DNA of 64,000 bases, taken from Chloroflexota bacterium (GTDB taxonomy: Bacteria > Chloroflexota > Anaerolineae > Anaerolineales > DRMV01). The first letter of the stretch is position 1. Each line of letters starts with the position of its first letter. The stretch lies in the NCBI GenBank assembly GCA_011322445.1, contig DRMV01000048.1, positions 109,539-173,538 on the forward strand, in the 5' to 3' direction. Positions 54,460-63,227 of this stretch are shown piece by piece. A program made the position numbers and the translations under genes. The notes below the pieces were generated by a model. That model saw nothing but the letters and a program-made list of their open reading frames with translations, was not told the origin of the DNA and made no database searches.

Positions 54460-55492
54460 CGGGCTCCGAAAGATAATGCTTGTCTGTCAAGCGGTCCCAA
54501 AGGTCCACAACCACGCGATGGGGGATTCCCGCGCTTTCCTTGAGGGGAAGTTCCAACGTTCGCAACTCTTCCGGTGAGCGCGCGCCACATCCATGAGAAA
54601 TTTCTTCCATCGTATCGGCGCGGCGGAAAATCACCCATAGCCGATTGGGGCGCTGACCACAAGGCGGCACCCCTTTGGTGATCTTGAAAAGTTCAGGGGG
54701 GAAATCCTGCCAGTTGACCAGGTCGAACCAGTAAAGTTTCGTGCCTTCCACAGCACTATTCGTCACGTGTGAAAAGCGAACAACCGGCGCAGGCAAGACC
54801 AGATCGCTTTCAGCAGAGGGGGACGTGGGCGGCGGTGGCGCCTCAGGCACCTGAGCCGTCACCTCGACCGTCACCACGATCTCACCACCGGCATTTGCCA
54901 GCGTGCCGCCTTCGCAGTGGAAGGGTGTCCAATCGTCCATGGTGAAATGGCCTTCCCGCCACTGTTGAAGCATCGCCGCCAAATCGCTGCCCTGCCCGGT
55001 GCAAGCGCCCGATGGCCCAGCCTGTAATTGCTGCTCTTCAGCCATCTTTCGCTGGGCCTCGATTTCCTCGTCGCTCATGCCGCTGGCGCGCATTTGCTGC
55101 CGGGCTTCTTCGCTGTAATCCACCGAGGCTTCCACCGTAGCAACATCAAAAGCACACTCTCCCTGGTCGTTCAGGCCGTGGATATCAAACTGCAGCGCGA
55201 TGTGCACGAGTGCGCCGAAAAGGTCGAGTTGCGTCACGTAGCGCCCTGTCGCGGGCTTGCACGCCTTAGCGGCCTGAATGAGGCAATCCATGTCTTCCCC
55301 ACAATCCTGCACTGCCGGTGTGCCTGCCGAAGCAGCAGGCGAGGCCGTAAGCAGCGCGACCGTCGCGGCGGCACTCGTCACCACCACCGGCGTGTCCAAC
55401 GCATTGCTCGACGACGATGAGGGCAAATTGCATGCCAGCACGAATACCAGCGCGCATACCAGTGCGCCCCATAAAACCAGCCTCTCTTTCAT
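54446..55492 (-). CDS. Hypothetical lipoprotein
   Basis: 348 residues. The signal ends VFVLACNLPS, a lipobox with Cys21, followed by a Ser/Thr/Ala linker (about residues 22-60). The middle has several Cys (QDCGEDMDCLIQAAKAC, GECAF, GACTGQ, HCEGG) that may form disulfides, and an acidic helical stretch (MSDEEIEAQRKMAEEQQLQ). The C-terminal half looks like a beta-rich domain (YWFDLVNWQDFPPELFKI). No family is recognised. It is probably on the outer face of the cytoplasmic membrane. It is convergent with the P-loop gene. Confidence 0.65.
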   Translation of the reverse strand: MKERLVLWGALVCALVFVLACNLPSSSSSNALDTPVVVTSAAATVALLTASPAASAGTPAVQDCGEDMDCLIQAAKACKPATGRYVTQLDLFGALVHIALQFDIHGLNDQGECAFDVATVEASVDYSEEARQQMRASGMSDEEIEAQRKMAEEQQLQAGPSGACTGQGSDLAAMLQQWREGHFTMDDWTPFHCEGGTLANAGGEIVVTVEVTAQVPEAPPPPTSPSAESDLVLPAPVVRFSHVTNSAVEGTKLYWFDLVNWQDFPPELFKITKGVPPCGQRPNRLWVIFRRADTMEEISHGCGARSPEELRTLELPLKESAGIPHRVVVDLWDRLTDKHYLSEPVTFP

Positions 55493-55586
55493 TGCCAGCC
55501 TCCCGCTCTTTCCCTTGCCGACGCGAACACTTTAAATAAATTGTACAACAGGGTGCAATATCCTCGCTCCGCCGCAAGCGGTTGTT

Positions 55587-55595
55587 TGATATAAT
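55587..55595 (+). promoter_or_regulatory. Extended -10 promoter of the radical SAM gene, TGA-TATAAT
   Basis: A perfect TATAAT with TG-n extension, the same as before the DUF4332 gene, lies about 62 bp before the radical SAM start. The transcript would begin near 55602. Confidence 0.65.
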
Positions 55596-55618
55596 TGCAC
55601 TACTCGACAAACACTCGC

Positions 55619-55638
55619 GGCGCGCCCGACGGCGCGCC
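55619..55638 (+). promoter_or_regulatory. GC-rich hairpin in the leader of the radical SAM gene
   Basis: Two copies of GGCGCGCC (55619-55626 and 55631-55638), each self-palindromic, can pair with each other around CGAC. The hairpin lies in the predicted leader and ends 19 bp before the start codon. Confidence 0.55.
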
Positions 55639-55657
55639 TTCCTTATGATGGAACCTC

Positions 55658-57580
55658 ATGCCCGTAACCGCTTCGCTTTCCCCCCAGATTATCCAAAGCC
55701 GCCTGGCGCGCATTCTGCCCACCGTCACCCGCCCCGGTCGCTACACTGGCGGCGAACACAACCAGGTGGTCAAAGATTGGGCGCGCATCGCCACCAAAGT
55801 GGCCTTCGTCTTCCCCGACATCTACGACCTCGGCATGTCCAACCTCGGGCTGGCCATCCTCTACGACCAGGTCAACCGCCGCCCCGACGCCCTCGCCGAG
55901 CGCGCCTATGCCCCCTGGCCTGACATGGAAGCCGCCATGCGCGCCGCGGGCATTCCCCTTTACAGCCTGGAAACCAAGCACCCGCTGGCCGATTTCGACA
56001 TCATCGGCTTCACCCTGCCCTCGGAAACTCTCTACACCAACGTGCTCACCGTGCTGGACCTCGCGGGCATTCCCCTGCTGAGTGAGGAACGCACCGCCGA
56101 GCACCCGCTGGTCATCGCGGGCGGGCACGCGACCTTCAACCCCGAACCCATGGCCGCGTTCATCGACGCCTTTGCCATCGGGGAAGGCGAAGAGGTCATC
56201 CACGACATCATCGAAACCTACCAGGCCTGGCAACGGGCAGGCACGGGGCGCGACGACCTGCTCGACCGCCTTTCCCGCCTGTGGGGCGTGTACGTGCCTT
56301 CCCGCTACCGCGCCCGCTACGACGAGGAAGGCAACTTCCAGGGCACCGAACCCGTGGCCGAGGGCGTGCCGCGGCAGGTGCTCAAGCGCATCGTGCCTGA
56401 ACTGCCGCCGCCGCCCACCCGCCTCGTCGTGCCTTACATCGACACCGTCCACAACCGGCTGGCCATCGAAATCATGCGCGGCTGCACCCGCGGCTGCCGC
56501 TACTGCCAGGCGGGCATGGTTACCCGCCCGATTCGCGAGCGCACTGTGGAAGAAATCGTCACCGCCATCGAAGAAGGGCTTGCCGCCACCGGCTTCGACG
56601 AAGTGGGCTTGCTTTCCCTTTCTTCCACCGACTACAGCCACGCGCTGGAACTGGTGCAGGAAGTCAACCGCCGCTTCAGCCATCGCGGCATCAGCATCTC
56701 CCTGCCGTCTTCCCGCATCGAAACCTTCACCGTGGAACTGATGGATTCCCTGGAACTCACCCGCCGCAGCGGTTTCACCCTGGCGCCCGAAGCGGGCAGC
56801 GAGCGCCTGCGGAACATCATCAACAAGCCCATCCCCACCGACCACCTGCTGGAAATCGCGGGTGAAATTTACAGCCGCGGCTGGACGCGCATCAAACTCT
56901 ACTTCATGATCGGTCTGCCCCACGAAACGCTGGAAGACGTCCAGGCCATCGCCGACCTGGCGCACGCGGTGCTGCGGGAAGGCCGCAAGCGCATTGGCCG
57001 CCGCGCGCAGGTGCACGTTGGCGTGAGCACATTCGTGCCCAAGGTCAACACCCCCTTCCAGTGGTCGCCCGCGGACACCGAAGAAAGCATTCGCGCCAAA
57101 CAGCGCCTGCTGCGCCGCGCGCTGCGGGGGCGGGGCTTCAAACTCAGCCTCAACCACCCCCACGAAACCCTGCTGGAAGCCTGGCTTTCTCGCGGCGACC
57201 GCCGGATGAGTGAAGTCATCTACCGCGCCTGGCAGCGCGGTGCGAAATTCGACGCGTGGCGCGAGCATTTCATTTACGAACACTGGCTGGAAGCCTTTCG
57301 CGAGGTCGGGCTCTCGCCGTGGGAAGTCGTCCACCGCCCCATCCCCCTCGACGCCCCCCTGCCGTGGGAACACATTAACCCGGTGGTGAGCAAACGCTTC
57401 CTCGCCTTAGACTACCACTGGAGCGAAGAAGGCCGCACCCGCGACGACTGCCGCAACCAATGCTACGCGTGCGGCATTTTGCCGACGTTCAACGACATCC
57501 GCCGCGCCCACCCCGGCGACGTGTGGAAATGCCCGGAAGTCAAACCACGGCGGAACGCCGAAACCACTTTTGTCACCTGA
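55658..57580 (+). CDS. TIGR03960-type B12-binding/radical SAM protein
   Basis: 640 residues. Residues ~40-210 resemble the cobalamin-binding fold (FVFPDIYDLGMSNLGLAILYDQVN, FDIIGFTLPSETLYTNVL, LVIAGGHATFNPEPMAAFID). MRGCTRGCRYCQAGM (about residue 275) supplies the CxxxCxxC iron-sulfur site, with LTLAPEAGSERLR-like FTLAPEAGSERLRNIINK and TRIKLYFMIGLPHET as SAM-binding strands. The C-terminus has CRNQCYACGI. In many bacteria this protein is paired or fused with a TIGR03936 (DUF2344) partner; none is adjacent here. It probably modifies RNA or another macromolecule; function unknown. Confidence 0.92.
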   Translation: MPVTASLSPQIIQSRLARILPTVTRPGRYTGGEHNQVVKDWARIATKVAFVFPDIYDLGMSNLGLAILYDQVNRRPDALAERAYAPWPDMEAAMRAAGIPLYSLETKHPLADFDIIGFTLPSETLYTNVLTVLDLAGIPLLSEERTAEHPLVIAGGHATFNPEPMAAFIDAFAIGEGEEVIHDIIETYQAWQRAGTGRDDLLDRLSRLWGVYVPSRYRARYDEEGNFQGTEPVAEGVPRQVLKRIVPELPPPPTRLVVPYIDTVHNRLAIEIMRGCTRGCRYCQAGMVTRPIRERTVEEIVTAIEEGLAATGFDEVGLLSLSSTDYSHALELVQEVNRRFSHRGISISLPSSRIETFTVELMDSLELTRRSGFTLAPEAGSERLRNIINKPIPTDHLLEIAGEIYSRGWTRIKLYFMIGLPHETLEDVQAIADLAHAVLREGRKRIGRRAQVHVGVSTFVPKVNTPFQWSPADTEESIRAKQRLLRRALRGRGFKLSLNHPHETLLEAWLSRGDRRMSEVIYRAWQRGAKFDAWREHFIYEHWLEAFREVGLSPWEVVHRPIPLDAPLPWEHINPVVSKRFLALDYHWSEEGRTRDDCRNQCYACGILPTFNDIRRAHPGDVWKCPEVKPRRNAETTFVT

Positions 57581-57613
57581 GCCGCGGATAAGCGCCCTTC
57601 GACGACTGCCCTC

Positions 57614-57638
57614 GCTGGCGCTCGCGCTTCCGCTCAGG
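57614..57638 (-). repeat. Dispersed repeat copy, inverted relative to 38600-38623
   Basis: The reverse complement reads CCTGAGCGGAAGCGCGAGCG followed by CCAGC, matching 38600-38623 with one extra A. Both copies lie within about 35 bp of a stop codon. The surrounding CCCTTCGACGACTGCC and GACGCTCCGCAGC extend the element. Confidence 0.7.
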
Positions 57639-57666
57639 ACGCTCCGCAGCATTCCGGATACCCATC

Positions 57667-58653
57667 ATGCCCAAGCGTTTCTCTCATCTCTTCACGGCCG
57701 TTTTTCTGTTGGCTGCCCTGGTAAGCGGCTGCACCTTTGCCACGCTGGGCGGTACGCCGCTGCCCACGCCCATTCCTGCCAACGCCCTTCCCACGGTCAT
57801 TGCCCTGACCGCCCAGGCGCTGGCATCCCCCACCCCGCCAGCCTCCGCCACCGCTCCCGCCGCCACGCCTTCCCCCACCGCTTCGCCGACGCCCCCACTG
57901 CCCGCAGGCAGCCCCACCCCCACGCCCTTCCCGCTCACGCTGCCGACCATCACCCCCACCCCACAGCCTCCCCTGCACACCCTCGGTACCGGCTACGGCG
58001 TGCTGCAAATTCTCTACCCCGGGCAGGATTCGCGCGTGATCTCGCCCATCCGGCTGCGCCTTGCCGTGCAAACCGGCTACACCGATGCTGTGCGGGTGGA
58101 ACTGCTGGGCGAAAACGGTCGCCTGCTTTACCGCCGCCTGCTGCGCCTGGGCGATGACCAGCCGCCTCACGGCTTGCTGACCTTCGCGCTGGAAATTCCC
58201 TTTGAAGTGCGCGGCGAGGCCGAAATGGCGCGCTTGCAGGTGCTCGCCAACGATGCCTATGGCCGCCCGCTCTTCCAAAACGCCATTCAGCTGACCCTGC
58301 TCAAAGAAGGCCAGCCGCAAATCAACTACCACGCCGCCGACCGCAGCCCTATCGTGTTCCAAACCCCGCTCTCCCACCAAACCATCGCGGGGGGGCAGGT
58401 GGTCGTGGTCGGCAAAGCATTGCGGCGCGCCGATGCAATCGAAGCCCTGCTGGTCAATACGGCCGGGAAAGTGGTCGTCTATCAGGTGGCGCCCCTGGGC
58501 ACCGCCGACGCCGACGGCTACGCCCCCTTTGCCTTCCACATTCCCTACAAGGTGACCGAAACGACCCGTGTGCGGCTGGTGGTGCGCGAAAACGCCACCA
58601 CGCCCCCCGGCGTGCTCTACCTCAACAGCCTGCCGCTGACCCTTACCCCCTAA
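57667..58653 (+). CDS. Hypothetical lipoprotein with Thr/Pro linker
   Basis: 328 residues. The signal ends LAALVSGCTF, a lipobox with Cys22. Residues ~30-105 are a low-complexity Pro/Thr/Ala/Ser linker (SPTPPASATAPAATPSPT), common in Chloroflexota surface proteins. The C-terminal ~220 residues look like two beta-sandwich modules (VLQILYPGQDSRVISPIRLRLAV; FQTPLSHQTIAGGQVVVVGKA), similar in style to Gmad2-like immunoglobulin folds, but not recognised with confidence. No enzymatic motif is visible. It lies between the radical SAM gene and a P-type ATPase gene. Confidence 0.7.
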   Translation: MPKRFSHLFTAVFLLAALVSGCTFATLGGTPLPTPIPANALPTVIALTAQALASPTPPASATAPAATPSPTASPTPPLPAGSPTPTPFPLTLPTITPTPQPPLHTLGTGYGVLQILYPGQDSRVISPIRLRLAVQTGYTDAVRVELLGENGRLLYRRLLRLGDDQPPHGLLTFALEIPFEVRGEAEMARLQVLANDAYGRPLFQNAIQLTLLKEGQPQINYHAADRSPIVFQTPLSHQTIAGGQVVVVGKALRRADAIEALLVNTAGKVVVYQVAPLGTADADGYAPFAFHIPYKVTETTRVRLVVRENATTPPGVLYLNSLPLTLTP

Positions 58654-58744
58654 GCGGGCTTGCTCAGCCCGCCCGGCAGCGGTTCCCCGCAAACCCTCGC
58701 CAAGGGTTCCCCTACCCTACCCCTGACGAACATCGGAGTACCTC

Positions 58745-61528
58745 ATGCCCTCGCTTCCCCCTGAGACGACCCCTGCTGAAGAAACCTGGCGCGCGCTGGA
58801 CCCCAACGCCACGCTGCGCCACCTCGCGACTTCACCCGAAGGCCTGACCACCAGCGAAGCCCGCCGACGCCTGGTGCGCTACGGCCCCAATCAACTCGCC
58901 GAAGCCCCGCCGCCCTCCTTTTGGAGCAAACTCTGGGAGCAGTTCAACAACTTCGTGGTGTGGCTGCTCATCGTGGCCGCGGTGGTTTCCGCAGCCCTGG
59001 GCGATTGGGTGGAAGCCGCCGCGATCATGGCCATCGTCATCCTCAACGCCGTGCTGGGGCTGGTGCAGGAATCGCGCGCTGAGCAGGCATTAGCCAAACT
59101 GCGCCAAATGGCCGCGCCAGAAGCCCACGTCATCCGCGATGGGCGTCGGCAGGTGGTGCCTGCGCGCGAGGTCGTGCCGGGCGATATCGTATTGCTGGAA
59201 GCCGGCAACTACGTGCCTGCCGACGTCCGTTTGCTGGAATCGGTCAATCTGCGCATTGACGAATCCGCGCTCACCGGCGAATCCTCGCCCGTCACCAAAG
59301 ACGCGACCATCGTCATCCGCGACAACGTGCCCGTGGGCGACCAGAAAAACATGGCCTTCATGGGCACGGTGGTTTCCTATGGCCGAGGCCGCGGCGTGGT
59401 GGTCAGCACCGGCATGCGAACCCAACTGGGCATGATTGCCCAAATGCTCCATGCGGTGGAAATCGAACCCACGCCGTTGCAAAAGCGCCTCGACGAGTTG
59501 GGGCGCACCCTGGGCTGGGGCGCGCTGGCCGTCTGTGGGCTGGTGTTCGTGGTCGGCTGGGCACGCGGCTTCAACCCGCTGGATATGTTCCTCATTGCCG
59601 TCAGCCTGGCAATTGCCGCGGTGCCCGAAGGGCTTCCCGCCGTGGTGACCATCAGCCTGGCGTTGGGGATGCGCGAAATGGTCAAACGCCACGCGCTCAT
59701 CCGCCGCCTGGCCTCGGTGGAAACCCTCGGCTCTACCACCGTCATCTGCTCCGACAAAACCGGCACCCTCACCCAAAACGAAATGACCGCCACCCGCCTT
59801 TGGGTAGACGGCCGCACTTTTGAAATCACTGGCCAGGGCTATGCGCCCGAAGGCGAATTCCTTTTAGAAGACAAGCCCATCGAGCCGTGGAAATACCCGG
59901 CGCTGACCACCGCGCTCTGGATTGCCGCGCTGAACAACGACGCCCTGCTGGAAACCTCTGGCGCCTCCGACATGCGCCAGACCTTCCGGGTGGTGGGCGA
60001 CCCGACGGAAGGCGCGTTAGTGGTCGCGGCGGCCAAGGCCGGGGCTTTCAAAGAAGCCCTGGAAGAGGACTACCCGCGGGTGCAGGAAATCCCCTTCGAT
60101 TCAGCACGCAAGCGCATGGTCACGATTCATGCCATCCGCGAACCCCACCCCGACGATGCCTCGCCGTTCACCACCGAAAAGGTCAGCGGCTACGCGGTCA
60201 CCGTCAAAGGCGCGCCCGATGTGGTGCTGGGGCTGTGCAGCCGCTACCAACGGCTGGACGACGTTTCCGAACCCCTCACCCCCGCCATGCGGGAAGCCAT
60301 CATGCGCGCCAACGACGAACTCACCGGCCAGGCGCTGCGGGTGCTGGCGGTGGCCTACAAAGTCATCCCCGACCTGCCGGAAGACCTCGACCCCGATGCC
60401 ATCGAAAGCGACCTGATTTTCGTCGGCCTGTTCGGGATGATCGACCCCCCGCGCCCCGAAGTGATTCCCGCGCTGGCGAAGGCGCAACACGCGGGCATCC
60501 GCACGGTGATGATCACCGGCGACTACCCCAACACCGCCCGTGCCATCGCCGAGCGCATTGGCCTGTTGCGTCCCGGCCACAAAGTGCTTACCGGCGCACA
60601 ACTCGATGCCCTCCCCGCCGAAGCCTGGCCGCAAGCCGTGGAAGAGGCCGATGTGTTTGCCCGCGTTTCGCCCGAGCACAAACTGCGCCTGGTAGAAGCA
60701 CTGCAGGCCGATGGCGAAGTGGTGGCCATGACCGGCGACGGCGTGAACGATGCCCCCGCCATCAAGAAGGCCGACATTGGCATTGCGATGGGCATCACCG
60801 GCACCGACGTGGCGAAAGAAACCGCCGACATGGTGCTCACCGACGACAACTACGCCAGCATTGTCGCCGCCATCGAGCAAGGGCGGGTAATTTACAGCAA
60901 CATCCGCAAATTCGTCTATTACCTGCTTTCCTGCAACCTGGCCGAAATTGCGGTCATCTTCCTGGCCACGCTGGCCGGGCTGCCTTCCCCCCTGACGGCC
61001 ATTCAACTGCTCTGGCTCAACCTGATCACCGACGGCGCACCAGCCCTGGCCTTAGGCGTGGAAAAAGGCGACCCCGACATCATGGACCGCCCTCCCCGCC
61101 CGCCGGATGAGCCCATCATCAACAGGCCCATGTGGCTGGGGATCACCGTTCAAACCATCGCCATCACCGGCGTGACGCTGGGCGCTTATGCCATTGGCTT
61201 GCACGTGCACCCCAACCAGCCCGAATTTGCTGAAACGATGGCCTTCGCGACCCTCTCCTTCTCGGAACTGCTGCGAGCCTTCACTGCCCGCTCGGAACGC
61301 TACCCCATCCTCAAAATCGGGCTGTTCAGCAACCGCTCGATGAACCTGGCCTTCCTGACCTCGGCGTTGTTGCTGCTGGCGGTGATCTACGTGCCGGGGC
61401 TGAACACCGTGTTCAACGCAGTGCCCTTGGGCTGGACGCAGTGGCGGTTGATGCTGCCGCTGCTGGCGCTGCCCGCGGTGGCCGCGGAACTCACCAAAAC
61501 CTACCTGCGGTGGCGAGAAAAGCATTGA
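58745..61528 (+). CDS. Calcium-type P-type cation-transporting ATPase (PMR1/SERCA-like)
   Basis: 927 residues with ten membrane helices. TGESSPVTKD (A domain), ICSDKTGTLTQNEMTATRLW (phosphorylated Asp), MITGDYPNTARAIAERIGL (MITGD) and MTGDGVNDAPAIKKADIGIAMG (hinge) are complete. AIAAVPEGLPAVVTISLALG in M4 and LWLNLITDGAPALALGVEKGD in M6 carry the P2A-type ion site residues (PEGL, NxxxD), and the N-terminal domain (LRHLATSPEGLTTSEARRRLVRYGPN) is typical. It would pump Ca2+, or Mn2+, out of the cytosol. ATPase and alpha/beta hydrolase genes overlap at the end. Confidence 0.94.
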   Translation: MPSLPPETTPAEETWRALDPNATLRHLATSPEGLTTSEARRRLVRYGPNQLAEAPPPSFWSKLWEQFNNFVVWLLIVAAVVSAALGDWVEAAAIMAIVILNAVLGLVQESRAEQALAKLRQMAAPEAHVIRDGRRQVVPAREVVPGDIVLLEAGNYVPADVRLLESVNLRIDESALTGESSPVTKDATIVIRDNVPVGDQKNMAFMGTVVSYGRGRGVVVSTGMRTQLGMIAQMLHAVEIEPTPLQKRLDELGRTLGWGALAVCGLVFVVGWARGFNPLDMFLIAVSLAIAAVPEGLPAVVTISLALGMREMVKRHALIRRLASVETLGSTTVICSDKTGTLTQNEMTATRLWVDGRTFEITGQGYAPEGEFLLEDKPIEPWKYPALTTALWIAALNNDALLETSGASDMRQTFRVVGDPTEGALVVAAAKAGAFKEALEEDYPRVQEIPFDSARKRMVTIHAIREPHPDDASPFTTEKVSGYAVTVKGAPDVVLGLCSRYQRLDDVSEPLTPAMREAIMRANDELTGQALRVLAVAYKVIPDLPEDLDPDAIESDLIFVGLFGMIDPPRPEVIPALAKAQHAGIRTVMITGDYPNTARAIAERIGLLRPGHKVLTGAQLDALPAEAWPQAVEEADVFARVSPEHKLRLVEALQADGEVVAMTGDGVNDAPAIKKADIGIAMGITGTDVAKETADMVLTDDNYASIVAAIEQGRVIYSNIRKFVYYLLSCNLAEIAVIFLATLAGLPSPLTAIQLLWLNLITDGAPALALGVEKGDPDIMDRPPRPPDEPIINRPMWLGITVQTIAITGVTLGAYAIGLHVHPNQPEFAETMAFATLSFSELLRAFTARSERYPILKIGLFSNRSMNLAFLTSALLLLAVIYVPGLNTVFNAVPLGWTQWRLMLPLLALPAVAAELTKTYLRWREKH

Positions 61529-62301
61529 GCCCCGCAGCAGTGCAGCCGCCGCTGGTGGTGTGCCTGCACGGCTTCTTAGGCACCGGCCGCGACTGGGAAG
61601 CGGTGGCGGCTGCCCTGGAGGGCCGCGCCCGCTGCCTCACCCCCGACTTGCCCGGCCACGGGAAAACGCCCCTCACGCCCGGCACCCAATCCTACGCGGC
61701 GTGGGCGCAATGGCTGGCCGAGTGGCTCGATGCCCGCGGCCTGCCCGCCGTTGCACTCGTGGGCTATTCCCTCGGCGGGCGGGTGGCCTTAGCCTTCGCG
61801 GCAGCCTTTCCTCAGCGGGTGCGCGCCCTGGCCCTGATTTCGGCCCATCCCGGCCTCACCCACGCCGCCGAGCGCCGCGCGCGGCAGCGCGCCGACCAGG
61901 CACGCGCCGCAGCCATCCGTGCCGAGGGGCTGGCGGCTTTCCTGGAAGCCTGGTATCGCCTGCCGCTGTTCGGCATGACCACCGAAGCCCGGCGACAGGC
62001 GCTCATCGCCCGCCGCAGCCAGCAGCGGCCCGCAGCCATGGCGCGCGTGATTGCCGAAATGAGTCCCGGCCGGCAGCCGCCCCTCTGGGAAGCCCTCGCC
62101 GGGCTGCCCTTTCCCGTGGCCTACATCGCCGGGGAAGACGACGCCAAATATGCCGCCCTGGCGGAAGCCATCGCCGCCCGCGCCCCACGGGTGCAGCGTT
62201 TCCTCATCCCTCGCGCCGCCCACATGGTGCCGCTGGACGCCCCACAGGCATTGGCCGACGTCTTGGCTGCTTTCCTCTCCCTTCCCCCCTTACGTACCTG
62301 A
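61510..62301 (+). CDS. Alpha/beta hydrolase, MenH-like
   Basis: 263 residues from the GTG at 61510; a TTG at 61525 overlapping the ATPase stop is an alternative. PLVVCLHGFLGTGRDWEAVAAAL and LTPDLPGHGKTPL are the oxyanion-hole and DLPGHG segments; VALVGYSLGGRVALAFAAAFP holds the nucleophile Ser (GYSLGG). AHMVPLDAP near the C-terminus holds the catalytic His. This combination is close to 2-succinyl-6-hydroxy-2,4-cyclohexadiene-1-carboxylate synthase (MenH), but other hydrolases share it and no other men genes are visible, so the symbol is withheld. The EamA gene starts 6 bp later. Confidence 0.8.
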   Translation: MARKALSPAAVQPPLVVCLHGFLGTGRDWEAVAAALEGRARCLTPDLPGHGKTPLTPGTQSYAAWAQWLAEWLDARGLPAVALVGYSLGGRVALAFAAAFPQRVRALALISAHPGLTHAAERRARQRADQARAAAIRAEGLAAFLEAWYRLPLFGMTTEARRQALIARRSQQRPAAMARVIAEMSPGRQPPLWEALAGLPFPVAYIAGEDDAKYAALAEAIAARAPRVQRFLIPRAAHMVPLDAPQALADVLAAFLSLPPLRT

Positions 62302-62307
62302 ATTCCC

Positions 62308-63227
62308 ATGAGCCCTCGCTCCAAAGGCTACCTCGCTGCGCTCACCGCCATCACCCTCTGGGCCACCACGGGCATTCTCATCCGTTACCTCGTGGCCGCT
62401 GAGGCCATGCCGCCCATGCTGCTGGCCTGGTGGCGGAATATCTTGATTTCGGCAGGGCTGGGGGTGGGGCTGGCCCTCTTCGCCCCGGCACGCTTGCGTT
62501 TCCCCGCCGGGCAAGGCGGTTTCCTGGTGGGTTACGGCTTGGTGCTGGCGCTCTTCAACGCGGTGTGGATTTTTCGGTGCAGGCCAACGGCGCGGCCGTA
62601 GCCACCGTGTTGCTTTACAGTTCGGCGGGCTTCACCGCCCTGGTGGGGCACTGGTGGTTCCGGGAAAGCCTTGGGGTGCCCAAAGCCCTGGCCATCGCCC
62701 TGAGCCTGGGGGGCTGCGTGCTGGTTTCCGGCGCTTACACGCCTGCCCAGTGGCACCTTCACGCCCCAGGGCTGGCGTTGGGGCTGGCTTCCGGCCTGAT
62801 GTTTGCGGCTTACAGCCTGGGCGGGCGAGCGGCTTCCCGACGCGGGCTCGACCCGTGGACCACGCTCTTTTGGGCGTTTGGCGTGGCTTCGGTGCTCCTG
62901 GCTGGCTTCAACGCCGCGGTGGAAAGCACCGCGTGGCTGCCCCGGCTTTCCCCCTTCGGTTGGGGCATGCTGGTGGTGTTGGCGCTCTTCCCCACACTGT
63001 TGGGGTTTGTGGCCTACAACGCGGCGCTGGTCTATCTGGAAGCCAGCGTGGTCAACCTGCTCGCGACGTTAGAGCCGGTCATGACGGCCATCATGGCCGC
63101 AGCGCTGTTAGGCGAACACCTCTCGGCAATTCAGGTGGGGGGCAGCGCCTTGATCTTGCTGGGGATGGTGCTGGTGCAACTGGAACGCCCTGCAGCCGCG
63201 CCCCCTACGGCTGCACCAGCACCTTGA
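62308..63227 (+). pseudogene. EamA/DMT-family transporter gene with a single-base frameshift
   Basis: Two frames together encode one normal ~306-residue EamA permease with ten membrane helices. The first frame (from ATG 62308) reads ALTAITLWATTGILIRYLVA and ends NAVWIF, then runs out of frame to a stop at 62601. Shifting by one base at the T run 62570-62574 restores SVQANGAAVATVLLYSSAGF and the rest, including VLALFPTLLGFVAYNAALVYLEASVV and a second EamA domain. Adding one T at this T5 run restores the frame. It may be a sequencing error, a true mutation or a slippage site. Product would export metabolites or drugs; substrate unknown. The gene follows the alpha/beta hydrolase by 6 bp. Confidence 0.85.

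Noticed and set aside
62570..62601. Programmed ribosomal frameshifting in the EamA gene
   Set aside because: No slippery heptamer with downstream structure is seen and EamA genes are not known to use it; a T-run error or mutation is simpler.
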